From Bacteroidetes bacterium HGW-Bacteroidetes-1 (lineage in GTDB: Bacteria > Bacteroidota > Bacteroidia > Bacteroidales > F082): a stretch of DNA of 64,000 nt. The translations under genes and the position numbers were made by a program. Shown one piece after another: positions 48,542-58,100 of the stretch. The notes beneath the pieces are model-generated. The model was given only the letters and a program-made list of their open reading frames with translations. It searched no databases and was not told the origin of the DNA. The stretch's first letter is position 1; each line of letters starts with the position of its first letter. The stretch lies in the NCBI GenBank assembly GCA_002842755.1, contig PHDU01000005.1, forward strand, positions 1 to 64,000. The letters are read 5' to 3'.

Positions 48542-48603
48542 AAAATAATTGATTTACCCACATCTTTCATTATACATGAAATTGCAGGTAAATCAATTAT
48601 TTT
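48542..48603 (-). promoter_or_regulatory. promoter embedded in a 17-bp perfect inverted repeat
   Basis: Arms AAAATAATTGATTTACC (48542-48558) and its exact complement (48587-48603). On the minus strand the far arm contains TTGATT (-35), with TATAAT (48569-48574) 16 bp on. It drives the lysis-region genes. A transcript reading through from the glycosyltransferase would fold the arms into a terminator-like hairpin. Confidence 0.7.
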
Positions 48604-48633
48604 TTCTGTTTAAATGAAGTTTCTGGAAATGTA

Positions 48634-49653
48634 TTATTCTTTGTCTTTGTTGTTCTTTTTCAGATTCTTTTCAAAGGATTCCAGCTTATCAACCGCATTT
48701 ACTTCAAGAAATTTCCTGATAACAGTTGTTGGATCGTACTTCATACATTTACCACCGACTACACAACGCCACGGCTGACCGTTTCCACCAAAGTCAAACA
48801 TGAATGTGTTCGGCCTATTGCAATGAATTGATGTACAAAGGTCTTGCTGTGACAGGTTCTTATTGGTTGTGTAACCAAGCGTTTTCGGGTCAGTACCGCC
48901 CCAGAGAACGATTGCATCACGTTTACCAAGAGCAGCCCAAGCATGTTGTGCAAATGAATCAATGAATATACCAAATTCACATTCTGCCAGAAGTGCGAAG
49001 ATATAACGAGGATTCATTGGTTCTTTGTCAGACAGTTTGTAACAGTTCTGCAAGTCTGGTTCAGTTGGCAAACCAATATGAACTACTGCGAAACCAAGTT
49101 CTGTCAGATGATTAACAATCGCCTGTGCAGCTTCTTTCTTGAGTTCCCTGTAGTGCTGTGGCCTTACCGGGTTCTGAGCTTCCTGTGGTGAGTAATACGA
49201 AGTACCACCGAATGGCTGAAAGGCTACAAGCGGTCTGTCAACTTTCCACTGAAGTTTAATCTGTTTTGCAACAGCTTTTTCTTCATCAGAGAGTTCAATG
49301 ATACCAGATAGAGAGCTTGGAGCCTGAATACCAAGCATTTTGCACCATGATTCAATCAGGTGAAGGTTGCCTTTGCGGTAATCAATGTCTGTGTAAGGTT
49401 CAGCTTCAAGAACAGCATAATCCTTGTGGTCTTCATAGAAGTGAGGAACTACATTAAGCATGTATGTTCTGTCAATGAATTCCAGATTGGTAAATGCTTC
49501 TGGATAACTGGTCATCGCATGGATAACTGCTTTTGGTTTCTGTGAACGAAGGGCTTTCAATACGGCGGTTGCCATAATCTGTTTACCAAGACCACCACCA
49601 GAACGCCAGTTAATGTATTCGATTTCGGGGAAATCTTTTTTAGCCTTTGTCAT
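48634..49653 (-). CDS. glycosyltransferase family 9-like protein
   Basis: 339 residues. GGGLGKQIMATAVLKALR at the N-terminus, LVAFQPFGGT in the middle, FGIFIDSFAQHAWAALGK and VLWGGTDPKTLGY follow the GT9 (heptosyltransferase) two-Rossmann layout. Family members transfer heptose or related sugars to LPS; phage copies could alter host LPS or decorate virion proteins. The start overlaps the upstream gene by 4 bp. Confidence 0.82.
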   Translation of the reverse strand: MTKAKKDFPEIEYINWRSGGGLGKQIMATAVLKALRSQKPKAVIHAMTSYPEAFTNLEFIDRTYMLNVVPHFYEDHKDYAVLEAEPYTDIDYRKGNLHLIESWCKMLGIQAPSSLSGIIELSDEEKAVAKQIKLQWKVDRPLVAFQPFGGTSYYSPQEAQNPVRPQHYRELKKEAAQAIVNHLTELGFAVVHIGLPTEPDLQNCYKLSDKEPMNPRYIFALLAECEFGIFIDSFAQHAWAALGKRDAIVLWGGTDPKTLGYTTNKNLSQQDLCTSIHCNRPNTFMFDFGGNGQPWRCVVGGKCMKYDPTTVIRKFLEVNAVDKLESFEKNLKKNNKDKE

Positions 49654-49832
49654 ATATCAATCTTCACTCCATATTTGTTTAAAATAGCTTCAGCAGCTTC
49701 TTGAAGCGGTTTCATTTCAGATTTTGTAAGTTTACCAACGATATCATGAAAACCATTCTCAACACAATACAAAGTTAATGCGTCGAAAATAGCATCTGCA
49801 ATATCTTCACGCTTAACAGTGATGTCATGCAT
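49650..49832 (-). CDS. hypothetical protein
   Basis: 60 residues from ATG 49832, overlapping the previous gene's end; the longer track ORF (49650-50105) is mostly a shadow of that gene. Helical with KREDIADAIFDALTLYCVENG. Function unknown. Confidence 0.6.
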   Translation of the reverse strand: MHDITVKREDIADAIFDALTLYCVENGFHDIVGKLTKSEMKPLQEAAEAILNKYGVKIDI

Positions 49833-50160
49833 TTTGGAATATTGGTTCTGTTGCTTGAAGAACAGCTTCAATCGCGGCAACCATACCAGCACCAGATAAC
49901 GTGTCAACAGCAGCGTCAACATCTGCTTTCTTAACGCTGAATGAACGATTGAGAACCATACTTCGCTCAAGATCATGGTACTCGTTCTTTTCAAGTTTTG
50001 CTTTGTATGCATTATATGCATATTCATCGGCGAAACCAATGACTCTGACATCCATTTCGGCGCGGCGAACATCATAATTGAATGATTCAACAACAAATAC
50101 AGCATTTGTGAATTCGTAGCTTAATGGACTATTTTCTCGTTTTAAAGTGCCTGTGAACAT
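49825..50160 (-). CDS. hypothetical protein, possibly virion-associated
   Basis: 111 residues with ATGGAGAG before ATG 50160 and a promoter at 50191-50219. Beta-rich first half, helical second half with an Ala-rich end. Lies between fibre genes and the glycosyltransferase. No family recognised. Confidence 0.72.
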   Translation of the reverse strand: MFTGTLKRENSPLSYEFTNAVFVVESFNYDVRRAEMDVRVIGFADEYAYNAYKAKLEKNEYHDLERSMVLNRSFSVKKADVDAAVDTLSGAGMVAAIEAVLQATEPIFQNA

Positions 50161-50190
50161 TTTAACTCTCCATATGGTGAATTTTGTTAC

Positions 50191-50219
50191 ATTCTATCAC
50201 ACTTAATTCATTTCGACAA
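50191..50219 (-). promoter_or_regulatory. sigma70-like promoter
   Basis: TTGTCG (50214-50219), 17-bp spacer, TAGAAT (50191-50196) on the minus strand, 31 nt before the ATG at 50160. It overlaps an 18-codon frame (MSQNDILKFL...) that follows AAGGATTTAACC, which I do not call. Confidence 0.65.
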
Positions 50220-50275
50220 CAAGAAGAAACGAAGCAAGAACTTTAGAATATCGTTTTGTGACATTGGTTAAATCC

Positions 50276-51046
50276 TTATAGAGTGTGATTATCTATTTCA
50301 AATACAAATGAGCCAACAATTTGACCAGCAAGATGATCATTCAAATATCTCCACCCAAAATAAGCATTATCGAATGTACTAATTGGAATGATAAAGATAT
50401 TATCAGCATCTGCAACCATTGTGCTATATGTTGTAGTATTTATTCCAATAAAAGAAACCGGTATGAAGGTTATAGGGTCTTCTAACATCCGCAATGTAGC
50501 ATTTAAAACAAAAAGCGGGCACTTTAATATTTTTCCACTCGCTGATAAGATATTCGCTTTTTTTGATGCCATTGAATATACATAAATCCGAGTATTATCA
50601 ACGGTTGTATAGGGTGTCATTCCGTCACAATAATCCTGATGTGTTCGCGCTGAAAAACATGCAAATGTATTATTTGTCAATTTTCCATACAAAATTGTAC
50701 CAAATGGATTAGAACCTGTGAATAATTGGAAAAATGTATCTCCGAGAATTAAGTATGAATTAGAATTGATTATTGCATTTAGATTACCGTTTGAAAATAG
50801 AACTTGATTCGTTATTGTGGTACCAGAAGTCCAAGCATTACCATAATATGCATAAATCCAACTGTTCAAATCCGTTAGTTGTATTCGCATAACTTTATCA
50901 AAGATTGCTGGTACTGAAAAAATTACATTCGTTGCATCTGTATAATGAATGGTATAGTTACCAGCACCATAATAATCTGCAATTGCATTAGCAATTCCTT
51001 CAAGGATCGCTGGTATAGTTGGCGCAATTATATATTTTCTAGCCAT
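50276..51046 (-). CDS. putative virion/tail-fibre-associated protein
   Basis: 256 residues with AAGGGAGAATTAAA before ATG 51046. Aromatic-, Thr- and Asn-rich beta protein (FQLFTGSNPFGTILYGKLTN, YVYSMASKK), without signal or anchor. It follows the collagen-like fibre operon. A structural or receptor-binding role is inferred from composition and position. Confidence 0.68.
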   Translation of the reverse strand: MARKYIIAPTIPAILEGIANAIADYYGAGNYTIHYTDATNVIFSVPAIFDKVMRIQLTDLNSWIYAYYGNAWTSGTTITNQVLFSNGNLNAIINSNSYLILGDTFFQLFTGSNPFGTILYGKLTNNTFACFSARTHQDYCDGMTPYTTVDNTRIYVYSMASKKANILSASGKILKCPLFVLNATLRMLEDPITFIPVSFIGINTTTYSTMVADADNIFIIPISTFDNAYFGWRYLNDHLAGQIVGSFVFEIDNHTL

Positions 51047-51064
51047 TTTAATTCTCCCTTAATA

Positions 51065-51295
51065 TCAAACTGGTAATGTTTCAAGACACGGCGTTACACC
51101 GGCATCAACCGATGAGACTGTCATGTGAATAGGTAAAGATAAAACAGACCATTCTTTACCTTCAATCTCTTTTATTTTATTTACATATTCACTAAAAGTA
51201 GCATCACCAACTGTAACGCCTTTAGATTCGATTGCCGTTTTGATATCAGCTTTTGTTTGTATCAACTGTTGAAGTTTTTCTGGTAAATTTGTCAT
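51065..51295 (-). CDS. small tail-fibre-associated protein
   Basis: 76 residues. The stretch IKTAIESKGVTVGDATFSEYVNKIKEI is a motif common in phage tail-fibre and virion proteins. Ends in an SVDAGVTPCLETLPV tail. Probably associates with the fibre encoded upstream. Confidence 0.7.
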   Translation of the reverse strand: MTNLPEKLQQLIQTKADIKTAIESKGVTVGDATFSEYVNKIKEIEGKEWSVLSLPIHMTVSSVDAGVTPCLETLPV

Positions 51296-51304
51296 GATTT
51301 ATAC

Positions 51305-54067
51305 TCACAATTTCAAAAGATTCAAAAACGTTTCAAACACATTCGCATTGATAGTTCTGGCATCTCCAGTATAATAACGTGCTTTTATTTTATCATTAGC
51401 GTCTAAATATATTGAGGCTGTTAATAATAATCCATAAAAACCACCAGTCTGATTTTGTGATGATCTTAATATTTCATTGTTTGATTCGTCTGTGATGAAC
51501 AAAATATTTATACCAGAATATGGGGTGGTTATTCCACAACGGCATGTTATAATATACCAACCAGATTTAGAAACTGTAATTACACCAGAGTCTAGTGTAT
51601 AGCCACCATCGTTTTTAACGATCGTATTAAATGGTATATCATATGTTCCGCTATATGGGCCTGCATTTGCTGATAGCGTTAATGATAATCCTTTTATCGA
51701 AGTTTCGTTTGTAATTTTCTCGCTACTCCAAGTCTTGGTTGAAAGTGATTGTGTATCGTCTATAATCGGGAAATTATCAGTTCCCAACAAAGCATCTACA
51801 ATTTCTTCAACATCTTGAAATTCTGTGTCTATCTTGGTACTGCTCCACGTTTTATCAAGTGCTGTAACCGCATCATCAATAACATCACCACCACCGCCAG
51901 AACCAGCAGCATTAACATCTACCCAGTTGTAAGCATCAAGCTCATCTTTGATACAAACATAATAAAGATCGGCAACACCAGTTGCGCCAGTCAATGTGAA
52001 TATTTTACCACGATATGCTTCTGCCGCTGTTGGTAGTTCTGTTCCAGATAACAATGGAATATATGGTAAAGCATCCTGTGCGATAAATTCTATTTTTGAT
52101 TCGTCGGTTGAAACTTTTGCAAGTTTATCAGAATTTCCTACCAAAGAATCAATACCACTATGTTCAGTTATGCCTTGGTTATATGTTCTCGTTGCTGGAT
52201 AGCTGATTTGATCAACACCAACGCCACTACTGCCTCCAAAATCATACCAACGATTTATAAATCTTAGTTTTAGTGTGTGACTACCCGCAGATATTGCGGT
52301 AGAAAATAGTGTCCAAACAGCATTGACTGTTGTTGTATTGAAAACAGTTACATCATCCAAAATAACGGTGAATTGATCATATGTATTTTCAAAAGCAATA
52401 CCATAATAGTAAAAAGATAAATCACCAGCATTTTCATTTGTGAAAGTAAAAGTTTCTTCGGATGTGCCATCGTTTGTACCAACAATACCAGAACGTAAAC
52501 ATTTCACTCCGGCATAGGCAATTGCTGCCGTTAAAGTCCATGTTCCAGAATGAGGAATAATTTCATAAGCTTCTTCAAATGTTTCCGTTATTAAACCACC
52601 ATCAACGGATGGTATAAATAGATCAACAAATTCTAATGCGTCTTCATTTGTATTAACAACAGGTACTTTACCTGCCTGATTTGTATATGCTGCTGGAGTA
52701 TCAGTTAGACTTAGAAAATCACCACCGCCAGAACCAGTACCATCTTGAGCAATTATTAGCCAATCTGTACCATCCCAGATGTATGATTTACCTTCGGCTG
52801 TATTATAATAACCCCAATTTAATTCTGGATTGGCTGGTGCTGCTGTAAGTGAACCTTGCCAAACGATTGAAATACCATCAACACCATCTTGTCCATCGGT
52901 ACCATCAGCACCGGCGTTACCAACTATATTGGTTCCGGTTCCCCATACACTAGCGGCTTTCGGCCCAAATATTTGTAGTGTTGATGTGTTGATGTAAAAA
53001 TCACCATCAACACCTTCTGTAGTTGGGGCAATGGTTCCATTAAGGATTGTTTTACCATCAGCACCAGCATCACCGGTTGCTCCGGGCAATCCATCGGCTC
53101 CATCAGCACCAGTGATATCAGCAATGGCGATGATATTAGTCCATTCGATATCAGATGTATGCTTCCATTGAATGTGGGTACCAGTGTTTTGAAGCATAAC
53201 AGCTTCACCATCAGCACCAGTATTGCCGGTTTCGCCAGTCTCGCCCTTCAAAGCAGATAGTGCGATTAAATCAGTCCAAGTTACATCTGATGTATATTTC
53301 CACTGTATATGTGTGGCAGAAACTTGTAAAAGAACTTCTTCTCCATTAGCTCCATCATTACCTGTTGTGCCTGCTGCGCCATCAGCACCGGTAATTTCAG
53401 ATAAAGCAACGAGGTCAGTCCATGCACCATCCGTTGAATACTTCCATTGGATATGTGTAGCTGTTTTCTGAAGCATGACTTCATCACCATCTACACCGGG
53501 AATACCGGGGATTCCCTGTTGACCAGTTAAATCAATCAATGCTACGAGATTGATCCATTCTGTATCGCCCATGTAACGCCATTGAATGTGCGTTCCGTTA
53601 TTCTGGACTTCAATTGGAGTACCGGGAATACCAGGTAATCCTTGTAATCCTTGCTCTCCATCAGTTCCATCTTCGCCGGGAATACCTTGAATTCCCTGTG
53701 GGCCAGTAATTGCGGCGATTGAAATGAGGTCAGTCCAAGCTACATCAGAAGTGTATTTCCATTGAATATGAGTTGGTGAAAGTTGTAAAAGAACTTCTTC
53801 GCCGGGGACACCTTGGATTCCCTGAATACCTTGATCACCTTGGATTCCCTGAATACCTTGATCACCTTTGATGTCAACCAGCGGTAGAATGTTTGTCCAA
53901 TTTTCATCACCAACATACCGCCATTGAATATAAGCACCACTTCTACGAAGTTCAACAGCACGACCATCAAGACCAATAGGTTTTTCAATAACAACCGTTG
54001 GGGTTGCTTGTGGCGTAACAACGACAGTTATTGGTCTACCTTGTATAATTACGGTTTGAGTGGTCAT
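51305..54067 (-). CDS. collagen-like tail fibre protein with C1q-like tip
   Basis: 920 residues. Six copies of a module around THIQWKYTSD..WTDLI alternate with short Gly-X-Y collagen runs (GIQGDQGIQGIQGVPG and similar) over the first 340 residues. A second Gly-rich stretch, a jelly-roll-like region (about 480-620) and a C-terminal C1q/TNF-like domain follow (SANAGPYSGTYDIPF..., KSGWYIITCRCGI). It would form a trimeric fibre with host-contacting tip domains. Confidence 0.9.
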   Translation of the reverse strand: MTTQTVIIQGRPITVVVTPQATPTVVIEKPIGLDGRAVELRRSGAYIQWRYVGDENWTNILPLVDIKGDQGIQGIQGDQGIQGIQGVPGEEVLLQLSPTHIQWKYTSDVAWTDLISIAAITGPQGIQGIPGEDGTDGEQGLQGLPGIPGTPIEVQNNGTHIQWRYMGDTEWINLVALIDLTGQQGIPGIPGVDGDEVMLQKTATHIQWKYSTDGAWTDLVALSEITGADGAAGTTGNDGANGEEVLLQVSATHIQWKYTSDVTWTDLIALSALKGETGETGNTGADGEAVMLQNTGTHIQWKHTSDIEWTNIIAIADITGADGADGLPGATGDAGADGKTILNGTIAPTTEGVDGDFYINTSTLQIFGPKAASVWGTGTNIVGNAGADGTDGQDGVDGISIVWQGSLTAAPANPELNWGYYNTAEGKSYIWDGTDWLIIAQDGTGSGGGDFLSLTDTPAAYTNQAGKVPVVNTNEDALEFVDLFIPSVDGGLITETFEEAYEIIPHSGTWTLTAAIAYAGVKCLRSGIVGTNDGTSEETFTFTNENAGDLSFYYYGIAFENTYDQFTVILDDVTVFNTTTVNAVWTLFSTAISAGSHTLKLRFINRWYDFGGSSGVGVDQISYPATRTYNQGITEHSGIDSLVGNSDKLAKVSTDESKIEFIAQDALPYIPLLSGTELPTAAEAYRGKIFTLTGATGVADLYYVCIKDELDAYNWVDVNAAGSGGGGDVIDDAVTALDKTWSSTKIDTEFQDVEEIVDALLGTDNFPIIDDTQSLSTKTWSSEKITNETSIKGLSLTLSANAGPYSGTYDIPFNTIVKNDGGYTLDSGVITVSKSGWYIITCRCGITTPYSGINILFITDESNNEILRSSQNQTGGFYGLLLTASIYLDANDKIKARYYTGDARTINANVFETFLNLLKL

Positions 54068-54079
54068 TTTTGTTCACCC

Positions 54080-54412
54080 TTATGTCACAGGACGAGTAAT
54101 ATCTTTGATTACAGGAATTAAAAAAGTTGTTGAAGAAAATGGTTGACCGTTATGATCTACGTCGATATCCATTTCCAAAGTGCCAATCGGCCAAGCGTTA
54201 GTATCGGCAACGTAAAACTTCAGTTTGCCGACTTCTACCTTTTCAACTAAACAGGTATCAACCAAATCACCAGCCTTTGTTCTGATCTGTGATTTAACCT
54301 CACCGATAGCTAAATCAATTGGTGACTTATTTTCATCCAATATCTGAAACATGAACGAAAAGTAGTCTCCGCGTTTTATCTCTGGAAGCTCTTTTGGCTT
54401 ATATTTGGACAT
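54080..54412 (-). CDS. tail-associated beta protein (paralogue of 54547-54873)
   Basis: 110 residues. IKRGDYFSFMFQILDE, VKSQIRTKAGDLVDTC, FYVADTNAWPIGTLEMDID and a terminal VIKDITRP repeat the layout of the gene at 54547. Resembles the small BppU-like N-terminal or Ig-like tail adaptor domains. Probably an adaptor between hub and fibre. Confidence 0.72.
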   Translation of the reverse strand: MSKYKPKELPEIKRGDYFSFMFQILDENKSPIDLAIGEVKSQIRTKAGDLVDTCLVEKVEVGKLKFYVADTNAWPIGTLEMDIDVDHNGQPFSSTTFLIPVIKDITRPVT

Positions 54413-54533
54413 CGTACACCACCTGATTTACCTTTTCATGAACGTCGATTTCAATGACAGAATTGGAACGACTTACATTCAATTCTATCACAATTATCGG
54501 ACGATTAACATTGATTTCGATAATTTCTTCCAT
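54399..54533 (-). CDS. 44-residue beta-rich protein
   Basis: Below the track cutoff. GAGGTAAATTT before ATG 54533; the stop overlaps the next gene's start by 14 bp. Alternating hydrophobic pattern (IIEINVNRPIIVIELNVSRS), which suggests short beta strands. It sits between the two paralogous adaptor genes. Confidence 0.6.
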   Translation of the reverse strand: MEEIIEINVNRPIIVIELNVSRSNSVIEIDVHEKVNQVVYDVQI

Positions 54534-54546
54534 AAATTTACCTCAC

Positions 54547-54873
54547 TTACGGGCGAGTAATGTCTTTGATCACTTTCCTAACATATGTAGGAGAAGTGAA
54601 CTTAACATCATCTATAGTGTAATCAATGTCAAATTCTACGTCACCAAGAGGCCATTCGTCTGTATCTGAGATTGAGAATTTGATAGTTCCGGGGGTAACT
54701 TCTTCTTTGGTACATTCTTCAAGAAGTTTACCAGAAGCCTTAGACCGGACTTCACACTTAACATCATCTACAGAGATTTCTTCTGTTACACCTTCGTCAT
54801 GAAAATGAACTGTGAACTCAAAGGTTTCACCACGTTTAATATCATCAAGAACGATTGTTTCAAATGTTGTCAT
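54547..54873 (-). CDS. tail-associated beta protein (paralogue of 54080-54412)
   Basis: 108 residues from ATG 54873 with AAGGAG 6 nt upstream. IKRGETFEFTVHFHDE, VKCEVRSKASGKLLEEC, SISDTDEWPLGDVEFDID and VIKDITRP align with the neighbouring paralogue throughout. Likely a tail adaptor domain from a local duplication. Confidence 0.72.
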   Translation of the reverse strand: MTTFETIVLDDIKRGETFEFTVHFHDEGVTEEISVDDVKCEVRSKASGKLLEECTKEEVTPGTIKFSISDTDEWPLGDVEFDIDYTIDDVKFTSPTYVRKVIKDITRP

Positions 54874-54883
54874 TATAAACTCC

Positions 54884-55183
54884 TTAGACACTCAACCCAT
54901 TGTATTTCTCAATGGTTTTTAGATAGTTATAAGCCGCTGTTATTAGACCGGCTTTATCAAAGGATGTGATGGTTAAAGCGTTTAAAGAAACCTTTTCGGT
55001 TATCTTTTTAACACTACATGCACCTTCTGTATCTCTTGATTCTTTATTTGCAAAGACCAGAACTCTTATCCATGCTTCATTTGTTGAAATGCGGATTTCA
55101 ACGTCATGAACCTTTAAATAAGCATTTGGAAACTGGTAACGAATTTCATTGTCATAAATATTTGAAACGATTTCAATAGCCAT
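54884..55183 (-). CDS. hypothetical tail-region protein
   Basis: 99 residues. Beta-rich N-terminal two-thirds, then a helix (AGLITAAYNYLKTIEKYN). Its start shares one base with the hub gene stop (55183). Possibly a chaperone or small tail component; no family recognised. Confidence 0.68.
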   Translation of the reverse strand: MAIEIVSNIYDNEIRYQFPNAYLKVHDVEIRISTNEAWIRVLVFANKESRDTEGACSVKKITEKVSLNALTITSFDKAGLITAAYNYLKTIEKYNGLSV

Positions 55184-58100
55184 TAGTTTATACCAAGCCT
55201 TTCTTCGATAATTCTCATTTTATCAGATAGGGAGCCGATGCATGATTTTAGTTCAATATTTTCATTTTTCAGATATTCGATACATGTATCATGAACCTGA
55301 ACATTTTCATCAATTTCCTGTGCAGCTTTTAAAGCAATACCATCAAGAGTGTAGTAACCATCGTCTGCGAATGTTAAACCCCATGCTCTTGATACATCTT
55401 CTGCTGTTGGTGCTATAAATTCATCAAACCCACGTTGGTTACAATCGGCCCACAACCATTTCTGAATACATACGGTTCTTAATCCTGGTAATACATAAAT
55501 ATCTTCAAAATTTTGTTTGCGTGTCCTTGTTGATTCATTATAGTAAGCACCATTACCAACTACTGGATATGATGTGGTTGCCTGTCCAACTATTCCATAA
55601 CTCGGGGCAATACCAATAATGGCATGTGAAACTAATGCCTGCCCATAAACACCAAATCTAACTGACGCAAAACCAGTGATGGAACAGTTACATGCAATTG
55701 AATATACACAACCAACCGCGCAAATAGCCATATTTGTTGTTGGGGTATATACATAGAGTGGAATATCTGTGAATGCTCGTATTCTTACTGTCGAAAGAAC
55801 TACCCCCCCACCAACACAAATACTTTCAAAACCATATGCTGTACCAGCACCACTATATATTTTGTTTTCTACATAATCGGTTGCCGTACCAAGCCGAGTA
55901 TGTAAACAGTTTGTACAAACACATATATTCGCAACACAACCAGAACTGGCACATACGGCTCCTGTAAAAGTACCAGATGTAGCACAAATTACACCTTTTA
56001 CATTAAGTACTCCATTGTAATACTGCATATAAGCAGTAGAACCAGAACCAACGTAAAAGAATGGGCAGTTTATTGCTATTGTAGTTCCACTTGGGGCTAC
56101 ATATGCTGTACAAGCAACACCTGCAAGGAATGATGCTCTTGCTGTTGTTTGAGTTACAGAATAACCAAAAGCACATATCCATGTATTACAATCATACATT
56201 TTGCCATGCATTGCATGAGAACCGGCATGTGTGGTGTAAACACCATACGCTGGATATAAATAAACACCAGTTCCACACATATATGTTGGTGTAATAGACC
56301 AACCACCAATCGTACCACATGTTGCGGTTAACGCAGCTGTACAAACAGTTCCTGTAAATGTGCCAGCACTAGCGCATACGGTTCCTGTAAAAGTACCGCT
56401 AGTAGCGCACACCGCCCCGGTAAATGTACCAGATGTAGCACAGATTACACCTTTTACATTAAGTACTCCATCGTAATACTGCATATAAGCAGTAGAACCA
56501 GAACCAACGTAAAAGAATGGACATGTCGCAGCTACAGTTGTCCCACTTGGTAAAGCAACAGTCCCCAATGTAGCAACACCAATTGCAACTGGTAATGATG
56601 GCCCACAAAGACCTACACTGAAACCAACTGCATTTAAGTATGCTCCATTGTAATACATTCTTCCGAGGTTTGTGTAGCCCAATATGGCTGCTGCTGTACA
56701 TGCTCCTACAAATATAGTATAACCAGCCGAACATAAGTAAATTGAACCGGCGCCGGCAGTTATATTATGTAGATAATTTGACCCTATCGTCCAACCACCA
56801 ATGGTACCTAGACAAGATGTTATACTACCAGTAAAACAACCACTTGTAGCACATACGGTTCCACAAACAGTCAATGCGCTTCCATTCCATTGTAAACCGC
56901 CAGAAGTTCCACCTAAATAGAAACAACCGGTGTTATTCATGAAGGTTTTCCATGCACCACCATCATAATAACCCATATAATCAGAACCTAAGTAAAGACC
57001 AGCACCAGATGGAGCAGCTGTACAAGCAGGAACTACTCTGGAAATCAACGCACCTGTCGTTGAAAGACCGCGATATATTGCGTTTTGATTGCTTGTATCG
57101 ACATTGACCAATGATGGTGAATAGACATGCATTACTCTTGTGACAGCGGCATTTGACCAGTTCAAATAACGAAGTTTTAAATATTTCGCATTTGCTGGTA
57201 CTTTTGCATGAGATTGCGAATTCAGTCCGCGTGGCACATCTTTGGCAGCAATATATGACGGCATTATATACATTTCATAATCAACCCAAGTCGCGGCTGA
57301 AGCCACACCAGCTACAAAATAAAAGTTATTATTCGCTGTACCGCATGAACCATCCGCAGTAGATAAAGGCCATACATTTAATAGTGTGCAGTTACAATCA
57401 TATACATATAATCCTATGTAATGTGTACCACCAGCGATATCTTTTTTCAGAGACATTGAAAATTTATATGTATGAGATGGGTCTATTTCAGTGTAATTAT
57501 CAGCAATAACTTGAACACATTGATTTGTTGAAATAGCATGTGCTCGTATATTAACACCGTCTTTTGCAACAGTTACAAGACCTGAACATGTAGGCCACCC
57601 ATAAAGGTTATTACTTATCGAATAGTTATTGATAAGTGATGATCCTAAATATGTTTTTGCGCTATAAACACCATTCGGTACACCATCGAGGTTATTAACA
57701 GTAGCTAATGCACCAGCATCACTAAAATTGGCGATACCGCTGCTTCCGATGATAATCGCCCCCTTTAAATTGAGGATACCGCTGACCGTATCATATGTCA
57801 TGTACTGTCCAGTCGGACAACCAACAGCAATGCCATAGGTCACACCCAACGTTCCCCAACCATTAAGATTACCAATTCTCACACGACTTGTTGTTCCAGC
57901 CCAAGGGCTACCAGCATGTGTATAAAGGTCAATATATGGAGCTTGACCATTCATGCAGATACCACCACACCCACAACAACAACCATAGTTTACAACTGCT
58001 TGTCCTTTTGTTGGTGTCCACCCGCAGGTACCACTACACATGATAACAAACATATAATCAAGTGTGGGGTATGCCTGAGAACATCCAATACATGTAACTC

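Noticed and set aside
49650-50105. 151-residue version of the ORF at 49650
   Set aside because: Its first 91 codons are out of frame within the 111-residue gene; only the part from ATG 49832 looks coding.
50240-50296. 18-codon ORF MSQNDILKFLLRFF... after an AAGGATTTAACC site
   Set aside because: It overlaps the promoter at 50191-50219 and is too short to support without comparison to relatives.
56459-56734. Trp/Cys-rich 91-residue ORF inside the hub gene
   Set aside because: Alternative frame of the repetitive fibre sequence with no start signal.
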